Below are positions 16,088-20,783 of a DNA stretch of 22,084 bases, piece after piece. The notes below the pieces were generated by a model. The model was not told the origin of the DNA. It made no database searches and was given only the letters and a program-made list of their open reading frames with translations. The translations under genes were made by a program, and so were the position numbers. The stretch is from JACZUI01 sp041599115 (GTDB taxonomy: Bacteria; Actinomycetota; Acidimicrobiia; Spongiisociales; ZC4RG35): contig JBFHXF010000022.1 in NCBI GenBank assembly GCA_041599115.1, positions 1 to 22,084 on the forward strand, written 5' to 3'. Each line of letters opens with the position of its first letter. Position 1 is the stretch's first letter.

Positions 16088-16324
16088 CTATGGCGTCTCT
16101 ACCTCCGGTTCCTGCAGATCGGGCTCCGGTTCTGGCTCCGGCTCCGGTTCTGGCTCCGGCTCAGGCTCAGGCTGCGGCTCCGGCTCAGGCTCTTGCAGAT
16201 CGGGCTCTGGCTCGGGCTCGCGGTCGAAGACCAGTGGGCCGGTGACCAACTCGCCCTTTTCCTTCAGCTCAGCGATCTTCTTCAGGGCGTCTTGGTGTCC
16301 CTTCATCGACGGATCATTCACCAC
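16088..16324 (-). CDS. Glu-Pro repeat protein, 78 aa
   Basis: Two GTG codons can start this frame (16324 and 16321). GGAG lies at better spacing for the second. The start overlaps the previous gene by about ten bases, and the stop is one base before the portal ATG. Residues 1-34 form a charged helix (HQDALKKIAELKEKGELV). From residue 36 on the chain is almost entirely Glu-Pro dipeptides, interrupted by two copies of PDLQEPE, ending VETP. Such (EP)n tails are stiff, extended and highly acidic; in TonB-like proteins they act as spacers. Here a DNA-mimicking or charge-repelling tail on a packaging component is possible but unproven. Gene position between terminase and portal suggests a link to packaging. 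Confidence 0.7.
   Translation of the reverse strand: MVNDPSMKGHQDALKKIAELKEKGELVTGPLVFDREPEPEPDLQEPEPEPQPEPEPEPEPEPEPEPEPDLQEPEVETP
16100..16219 (-). repeat. Tandem Glu-Pro coding repeat
   Basis: Six-base units of the type GGCTCC / GGTTCT / GGCTCA (plus strand) repeat across this stretch and encode alternating Glu and Pro. A longer unit containing TGCAGATCGGGCTC occurs at both ends and gives the two DLQEPE segments, so at least one duplication of a larger block probably happened. Repeat number is likely to vary between relatives. Confidence 0.8.
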
Positions 16325-16718
16325 TTGCTCCTCCTACCCGGCTCTGCAGGTATTGGATGGACTTGTCGCGGCTGAGTCCGAGCCGTTCCTGGCAGTCCTG
16401 GATGTCGGCCTCCACCGCCGACTCGGAAGCATACGCCTGCACACCGTTACGGCGCAACGCCATCCGGGCAAGCTCCTCGCCATTCAGATCGCGGTACTCC
16501 TTGGCATGGGTCTGGAGCAGGTTGGCGATGGTCACCTGGTTGTCCCTGACCGTCCGGCGGAAAGCCACCAGCAGGAGCCGGTTCTGCTCGCAGATCGAAC
16601 TCTGGCTCTTGACCATCTCGCGCATGTAGCCGTCCGAGCGCCTAGAGGCGGAAACGGCTACGACGCACAGACATGCGAGCGAAAGGGCTGCGATTACGAG
16701 TAGCAAGGTCTCGTTCAC
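16314..16718 (-). CDS. Membrane-anchored protein of unknown function, 134 aa
   Basis: GTG (16718-16716) is chosen as the start because AGAGGAAG lies about seven bases upstream and the hydrophobic segment follows at once; the open frame continues upstream inside the terminase gene without support. Residues 4-24 (LLLVIAALSLACLCVVAVSA) form one membrane segment, followed by RR, which suggests an N-in signal anchor with the rest outside or periplasmic, or a reverse topology. The remaining 105 residues are helical and charged, with paired cysteines one in the anchor and others near C43 and C112. The gene overlaps the 3' end of the terminase nuclease gene by 77 bases in another frame. An i-spanin-like shape is noted, but no o-spanin or lysis genes are near, so I leave the function open. 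Confidence 0.65.
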   Translation of the reverse strand: MNETLLLVIAALSLACLCVVAVSASRRSDGYMREMVKSQSSICEQNRLLLVAFRRTVRDNQVTIANLLQTHAKEYRDLNGEELARMALRRNGVQAYASESAVEADIQDCQERLGLSRDKSIQYLQSRVGGASGE

Positions 16719-17445
16719 GGGTCTTCCTCTTGATGTGCTTCCAGACCATGCGGTCCTGACCGGGCAGGTCCTTGTAGAGGTCTTGCTCGGGCTTGAGGGT
16801 GCCATAGAGCTCTTCGTGTCTGCCTTGCAGTGCCAGGGCAAGAGCGAAGACCAGGTCGTCCTTGTTGGACCCTCTGGCACGTGGCACCCCGCGCTCGTCG
16901 TACTCCAGGGTGCGCAGTTCCTTGATGAGCTTGGGGTCTCTGGTGAACGGCTCGCCCGAGTTGACCATGTCCCGCACCTTGGCGAGCAGCAATTCCCGGT
17001 TCACCGCGTTGGTCTGCCAGCCGAACGCGTTGCCGAAGGGCTCGCCCTCCACGCGGTTGAACAGCCGGGAGCGATAGACGTTCGGATACCGGACCTGGGC
17101 GATCAGCCGATCCACGACCACCAGTCCCGGCCCGTTGACCTCGGGCACCAGGAGTGCCGTGTTGTAGTAGAGTCCGAGTGCGGCGGCGCAGTGTGCGAAG
17201 TCGGGCGGCTCCAGGTATCCGTGCCAGGTGGCGACGTGGATGCCGTGTTCCTTGTCCACCACGCACATCGCCGAGTAGTCGGGGCGGTCGTCGGCCCATG
17301 AATAGGCGACCTTCCTGCCGGTCTGGCCGATGTCCTTGACACGGTTCTCGGCGGTGTCGATGCCGATCACGTAGCGATGACCCGATGCCGGCGGGTCCCA
17401 CACCCGCAGTCTGCCGCCCATGGATTCAGCCAGGAGTGCGTTCAT
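16642..17445 (-). CDS. terL: Large terminase, nuclease domain gene, 267 aa
   Basis: The ATG at 17445 shares its A with the stop of the ATPase gene (TGATG). The product is an RNase H-like headful nuclease domain. YVIGIDTAE places the first metal-binding Asp at residue 30, LLVPEVNGPG places a Glu at 102, and NKDDLVFALALAL places the last acid pair at 196-197; DYSAM near 57 follows as in other terminases. These correspond to the catalytic acids of gp17-type nucleases that cut the concatemer during packaging. The tail from about 235 on is very basic (KHIKRKTRERDLATRNR), and may contact DNA or portal. In most phages this domain is fused to the ATPase; here it is a separate frame. Whether this is natural or a frameshift is discussed under findings. 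Confidence 0.85.
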   Translation of the reverse strand: MNALLAESMGGRLRVWDPPASGHRYVIGIDTAENRVKDIGQTGRKVAYSWADDRPDYSAMCVVDKEHGIHVATWHGYLEPPDFAHCAAALGLYYNTALLVPEVNGPGLVVVDRLIAQVRYPNVYRSRLFNRVEGEPFGNAFGWQTNAVNRELLLAKVRDMVNSGEPFTRDPKLIKELRTLEYDERGVPRARGSNKDDLVFALALALQGRHEELYGTLKPEQDLYKDLPGQDRMVWKHIKRKTRERDLATRNRSPFARMSVRRSRFRL

Positions 17446-18560
17446 CACTGTTTCTGCAAAAGCACTTCGCCCACGAACCAGGCAGGTCGGACGTTGTCTT
17501 CCAGGGCGAGGATCTTCTCGACGTCGAAGACGGGTGATCCGGTTGTGAGGAAGGCTTCGGTTGCGCTTGCGGGGTACTCCTGCTGGAACTTTCGGATGGA
17601 TCCGCCGCAGTTGTTGCGGATGCACCAGGATCGCCAGTGCATCTGCTCCATGTCGAGACCGAAGCGTTGTTGGTAGCGTCGGTCTTCGCTGCTTTGCGTT
17701 CGTGCAAAGCGCCTCTTGTGATCTTCACTTGGGAAGGGGAGGGTGTAGTGCGGATCCCAAAACCATGGAGCGAAAAAAGGAATGAAGTCCGATTCACCAG
17801 CTTCAGCCCTCTGCCACTTCTCGTAGAACGGCCCAACGGCACCGCGGGCTGTCGACTCGTCGAAGACAGACGTCTCACTCTGGGCCGGTACGGCCTGGTT
17901 GAGCGCCAGAAGTGTCTGTTCGGCATCGGGCCACCACGGGATCTCGGAGTTGTGCAGATGCTGGAAGGTGAAGGACCGGCCGAGCCCGAGGTTGCCCGCG
18001 GTCCTGGCATAGAACACCGACTTGTTGTCCTCGAACTCCAGGGAGTTCTTGCGGCTGCGTTTCTTGGGTCTGGCATACACCTGCATGTTGTGCAGCAGGT
18101 GCGCCTTCTGGAACAGCTCCTCGGTGCTGGGATCGTCGTAGCTGACCGTCATGCTGGTGCGCAGCCGGTTGCGATCGCACTGCTCGTACTGCCAGGATTG
18201 GATGAAGGTCGAGAACCCCAGCTGCCGCGCCTTCAGGATCGTGCCACGGATCGGCCGGTTCTCCCGGCGACACCGCTGGATGACGTCTTCGTAGAACCGC
18301 TTCTGCGCGTAGTTTGGCACCAGCAGCGACAGCCGGCCGTCCTTGGTCTTGATGAAGTGGGTCTTTTGGATGTAGGTCAGCTCGTCGGGCCACATGCTGC
18401 GCAGGAACTCGCGGCCCATCTGTCCCCGGACCTCGGGGTCACCGATCTCGATGCAGACCTTGTCCCAGGCCAGAAGTTGCTGGAACTCGACCTTGTCGTA
18501 GTGTGGCTCGAGCTCTTCAAGAGTCAGCGACAACTGTCTTCTCGGGGAATGACAATCCAA
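17445..18560 (-). CDS. terL: Large terminase, ATPase domain gene, about 371 aa
   Basis: The frame opens at TTG 18560 (GGAAG nine bases upstream); a TTG at 18533 is an alternative, so the start is uncertain. It overlaps the GroES-like gene by about 44 bases. Residues 110-118 (KARQLGFST) are the Walker A-type loop of packaging motors. Residues 198-210 (FTFQHLHNSEIPWW) give the Walker B-type strand with the catalytic Glu at 206; Asp is replaced by Ser, as in many terminases. VFDESTARG (232-240) is the coupling motif III. YPASATEAFLTTG marks the end of the ATPase domain. The chain stops 30 residues later, where the nuclease would normally begin. It would power DNA translocation into the prohead with portal. 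Confidence 0.87.
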   Translation of the reverse strand: MDCHSPRRQLSLTLEELEPHYDKVEFQQLLAWDKVCIEIGDPEVRGQMGREFLRSMWPDELTYIQKTHFIKTKDGRLSLLVPNYAQKRFYEDVIQRCRRENRPIRGTILKARQLGFSTFIQSWQYEQCDRNRLRTSMTVSYDDPSTEELFQKAHLLHNMQVYARPKKRSRKNSLEFEDNKSVFYARTAGNLGLGRSFTFQHLHNSEIPWWPDAEQTLLALNQAVPAQSETSVFDESTARGAVGPFYEKWQRAEAGESDFIPFFAPWFWDPHYTLPFPSEDHKRRFARTQSSEDRRYQQRFGLDMEQMHWRSWCIRNNCGGSIRKFQQEYPASATEAFLTTGSPVFDVEKILALEDNVRPAWFVGEVLLQKQ

Positions 18561-18837
18561 GATCGGCGGCTTCCGACTCGCTCACCGTGCAGAAGACCGC
18601 CTCGTCGGGAACGACGAAGTACAGGTTCTTGGCATACGGATCGAGCCGGATCTCCCGTGACCAGGTCTGATCGAAGGCAACGATGTCGCCCTGTCGACGC
18701 TCGGACTGATCGCCGGCACTGACGACAAGAGCGATGTTGATGTCCTGCTCGCTGGCTTCAGGAAGATCGATGCCCCCCTTGGTCTTCTTGATCTTCCGTG
18801 GCATCTGCAGGATCAGGTAGTCGCGCTGTGCTTTCAT
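18517..18837 (-). CDS. GroES-like co-chaperonin, 106 aa
   Basis: The ATG at 18837 is chosen because it keeps the first beta strand of the family (RDYLILQMP, matching 'RPLHDRVIVKR' of GroES). Residues 12-32 (RKIKKTKGGIDLPEASEQ) match the GroES mobile loop, with the hydrophobic tripeptide I-D-L at 23-25 in the place that contacts GroEL. A GD-I-V turn at 50-53 (RQGDIVAFD) and the closing VVPDEAVFCTVSE complete the chaperonin-10 pattern. It would cap host GroEL during folding of phage proteins, as T4 gp31 does. No GroEL gene lies in the window. The gene overlaps the small-terminase-like gene by 80 bases and the terminase ATPase by about 44, so it is part of the packaging operon. The roof loop looks short. 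Confidence 0.75.
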   Translation of the reverse strand: MKAQRDYLILQMPRKIKKTKGGIDLPEASEQDINIALVVSAGDQSERRQGDIVAFDQTWSREIRLDPYAKNLYFVVPDEAVFCTVSESEAADLGLSFPEKTVVADS

Positions 18838-19270
18838 GGCTTTGTCTTATGGTGACGATCATCGCCCGGGCCTTCTTGATGATCTCGTCGGGGTCCTTTT
18901 CCTTGGCGACGTCCCTGGCCCCCTGCCAGACCTGGGAGGCCAGCTGGAAGGCACGCAACCGGTCGCTGGTGCGCTGGTCCTGATCGGCAATGACCTGCTC
19001 GACCATGTGCAGCCCCTTGAGCACCATGTCCCCCGAGCGTTCGACCACCACGCTGCGGATGGCTTCCTGCCACTGAGGACTGCTCAAGACATTGGCCATC
19101 TCCTCGCGGGACATGCCGCACTTCTTGGCCAGGCTGCGGACATCGCGGGGCTCTTTGGGATCGACCAGCAAAGTGGCAAGCGCCCGACAGATCCCGGGCA
19201 AGGCCGCACCATCGGCGTCCACGTTCTGATACGGCAGCAGGTTGGTGCCCAAGGCCAGGTCTTTTACCAT
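18758..19270 (-). CDS. Small terminase-like protein, 170 aa
   Basis: I start at ATG 19270; a TTG ten codons upstream also fits the frame but has no ribosome site. Residues 40-75 (PRDVRSLAKKCGMSREEM, then SPQWQEAIRS) look like a helix-turn-helix DNA-binding domain. Residues 80-145 form long amphipathic helices (MVLKGLHMVEQVIADQDQ, RLRAFQLASQVWQGARDVA) that would serve for ring oligomerisation. The tail is acidic and polar (PADATEDQEDQ). This architecture and the place at the head of the packaging operon fit a small terminase, which recognises the pac or cos site and stimulates the large subunit. The last 80 bases overlap the GroES-like gene in another frame. The alternative is a phage transcription regulator. 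Confidence 0.62.
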   Translation of the reverse strand: MVKDLALGTNLLPYQNVDADGAALPGICRALATLLVDPKEPRDVRSLAKKCGMSREEMANVLSSPQWQEAIRSVVVERSGDMVLKGLHMVEQVIADQDQRTSDRLRAFQLASQVWQGARDVAKEKDPDEIIKKARAMIVTIRQSHESTARLPDPADATEDQEDQGGHRSS

Positions 19271-19748
19271 GATCCGAATGTGGATCAACAGAACATTCAA
19301 CAGCGGCTACGTCAAGTGCCACCCGGAGCTGCAACAGCGACCGAACTCGAGGAGCGAGGCGGTCTACTGCCTTCTGACCCTGGAGTTCAAGAGCAAGCCC
19401 AAGGCCGAGACGGTCAAGGTGCTGACGACCGGCGCACTGGCCAAGTTCACCATGGCCAACCTGGAGTGGGGCGAGTACTGCTGGGTCATCGGCAAGATCG
19501 CCGAGATCCCCTGGATCTCCAGGACCGGTGTGGTGATCGAGGCCGAGCAGGTCTGCCCACTCAAGTCGATCATCCGGCACCGGGAGAAGGTGACCCTTTC
19601 GTACGCCGAGTTTTCCCGTATCATCAAGCGCCTGATGGCCTTGGACCCCGACTTCCGGAAGTTCAAGCTGGACGCCCACCAGACGTGGATGCAGAGGCTC
19701 TACGACAAGGTCGAAAACGAAAGGCTGGTGACCGATGGGACAGTATGA
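19269..19748 (+). CDS. SSB-like OB-fold protein, 159 aa
   Basis: The ATG at 19269 has a weak AGG nine bases upstream; ATG 19278 is an alternative, and a TTG at 19242 is less likely. Residues 4-100 follow the single-stranded DNA-binding protein pattern: WINRTFNSGYVKCHPELQQ resembles 'NRV.LVGRL..DPELR', and VKVLTTGALAKFTMANL with WGEYCWVIGKI resembles 'V.V.AWGKLAE....L.KGD.V.VEGRL', then RTGVVIEAEQVCPL. The C-terminal 55 residues are basic and helical and lack the acidic DDIPF-type tail that recruits partners in cellular SSBs. A role in coating ssDNA at replication or recombination is inferred. It is on the opposite strand to the late genes and its start overlaps that of the small-terminase-like gene. 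Another OB-fold protein is possible. Confidence 0.58.
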   Translation: MIRMWINRTFNSGYVKCHPELQQRPNSRSEAVYCLLTLEFKSKPKAETVKVLTTGALAKFTMANLEWGEYCWVIGKIAEIPWISRTGVVIEAEQVCPLKSIIRHREKVTLSYAEFSRIIKRLMALDPDFRKFKLDAHQTWMQRLYDKVENERLVTDGTV

Positions 19749-20310
19749 CGACTACGTGCTCCGAACGATTCCATTCGCGCTCTCCAGCCTCGCGGCCACC
19801 CACGTCGCCGTGATGATCCCCGGCGGCAAGCAAGATGCCACCAACGCCACCGACGTGTGGTTCGCCTCGGGCGTCATCACCTCCATCCACCTCTCCAGCG
19901 ATTTCGCAGCACCGTTCACCCTGCGGATCTTCGACCAGCTGGTCAGCAACCGCATCCCCCGCGGCGGAACCCGCTCCGAGTTCCACGTCGCCGGACTCGG
20001 CGGAACCCCCTCCTTCGCCACAAGCACCACCCACGACCCCTGGCGAAACCTCGCCTCGGCCACCCTGCCCGCAAACCTGCAAAACTACCGACTGGTCTGG
20101 GCCGCATCCCAACTGACCACCCAAGACAAAAACGCCCCCTGGATACCAGAAGCCGTCTGCCCCTCAGGATGCCTCATCACCCTGACCAACGACAGCGGCG
20201 CCACAGCCCTGGCAGGAGGCATCGTCTCCGTCACCATGGCCGAATGGATCCGCGGCGGAGCCCGAGAACGGAAACGCTCCTACCGCTCGGTGCCAGGAAT
20301 GGTCCTGTAA
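19735..20310 (+). CDS. Beta-rich protein of unknown function, 191 aa
   Basis: The ATG at 19735 overlaps the end of the SSB-like gene by 14 bases, so the two are probably coupled. The protein begins MGQYDDYVLRTIPFALSSL and is strand-rich: VAVMIPGG, VWFASGVITSIHLSSDF, PFTLRIFDQLVSN and CLITLTNDSGATALAGG. The C-terminus is basic (RGGARERKRSYRS). There are two cysteines close together (PEAVCPSGC). No signal peptide or membrane segment is seen. Codon ends are nearly all C, even more than in the late genes. It looks like a beta-sandwich virion or decoration-type protein rather than an enzyme. I do not recognise it. The pairing with an SSB-like gene is unusual. Confidence 0.72.
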   Translation: MGQYDDYVLRTIPFALSSLAATHVAVMIPGGKQDATNATDVWFASGVITSIHLSSDFAAPFTLRIFDQLVSNRIPRGGTRSEFHVAGLGGTPSFATSTTHDPWRNLASATLPANLQNYRLVWAASQLTTQDKNAPWIPEAVCPSGCLITLTNDSGATALAGGIVSVTMAEWIRGGARERKRSYRSVPGMVL

Positions 20311-20313
20311 CCC

Positions 20314-20439
20314 ATGAAGACCAAGCTCGAGAAGACCGCAGAAGCACTCTGCATCCTCATCCTCGCCCCCGTGCTCATGACCCTCATCGGACTGGCCTGG
20401 ACACTCCTCCTCCACCTCCGCATGACCCTCCTCCCCTGA
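20314..20439 (+). CDS. Small single-span membrane peptide, 41 aa
   Basis: This short frame starts three bases after the stop of the beta-rich gene. It reads MKTKLEKTAEALCILILAPV then LMTLIGLAWTLLLHLRMTLLP. Residues 11-35 are hydrophobic and would span the membrane once, with a lysine-rich N-terminus. Close spacing, same strand and C-ending codons support a third gene in this operon. A holin-like or other membrane accessory role is possible for so small a phage protein, but a single span and no neighbouring endolysin leave that open. Confidence 0.5.
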   Translation: MKTKLEKTAEALCILILAPVLMTLIGLAWTLLLHLRMTLLP

Positions 20440-20783
20440 ACACACAGGGAAGAACTTTCCCAGCACCTAAACGACTTACGACAGCAGGGGGTTGACAAAG
20501 AGCTCGACCCCCCCTCTCTTGGATCTCTCCCCCCCCAGAAGAGGCCGCCTACACTCCCTCCGCTTCGCTCCGGTCGTAGCGGCCATACCGGGGAAACCCC
20601 GGACCCCCAATCCGCTCCACCGCACACTCCGGAACCCAGAATTCTAGTGCGGCCCTAAAGATGGAGCCTCATCTATAGCGGAACACAGGGACCCCCGAGA
20701 GAGCACCCTGGCACCCCCCCTACCCCCCCCTAATCGAGAGTAGCTCAGCTCGAGGAGAACGGGGGAGGACAGGGGAGGGGCGC
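20440..20783. other. Structured non-coding junction between convergent genes
   Basis: No convincing gene lies here. The stretch contains a stem-loop at 20543-20584 (GGCCGC-C-TAC with GTAGCGGCC, nine bp, one bulge, 23-base loop) and another at 20588-20602 (CCGGGG-AAA-CCCCGG). Cytosine runs of seven to eight bases occur at 20508-20514, 20529-20536, 20714-20720 and 20723-20730; guanine runs occur at 20761-20780. It separates the phage-like plus-strand genes from the metabolic gene. Confidence 0.7.
20543..20602. terminator. Tandem stem-loops, possible bidirectional transcription end
   Basis: Two stem-loops lie three bases apart between convergent genes: nine bp with one bulge and a long loop, then a perfect six bp with an AAA loop. 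Neither has a clear T-tract on either strand, so a classical rho-independent terminator is not shown. The pair could also be an attachment-site or small-RNA structure. Confidence 0.35.

Noticed and set aside
14119..16245. Plus-strand open frame of 708 codons opposite portal
   Set aside because: It mirrors portal with a Leu/Val/Asp-rich translation, has no ribosome site or family motif, and ends in the complement of the Glu-Pro repeats.
17445..17475. Programmed -1 frameshift joining the two terminase genes
   Set aside because: The bases before the stop contain CTTTTG and AGAAACAG but no X-XXY-YYZ slippery heptamer in frame; coupled re-initiation at TGATG is simpler.
18834..19679. 281-codon minus-strand frame overlapping the small-terminase-like and SSB-like genes
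   Set aside because: It is in shadow frames of both genes, is Gly/Gln/His-rich and has no recognisable domain.
20492..20520. TTGACA at 20492-20497 as a promoter -35 box
   Set aside because: The expected -10 region is C/T-rich with no TATAAT-like hexamer, and no gene starts downstream on that strand.
20736..20760. GTAGCTCAGCTCGAGGAG resembles the D-arm of a tRNA, which could mark an integration site
   Set aside because: No acceptor stem, anticodon arm or TTCGA-type T-loop follows; the next bases are G-runs and the end of the flavoprotein gene.
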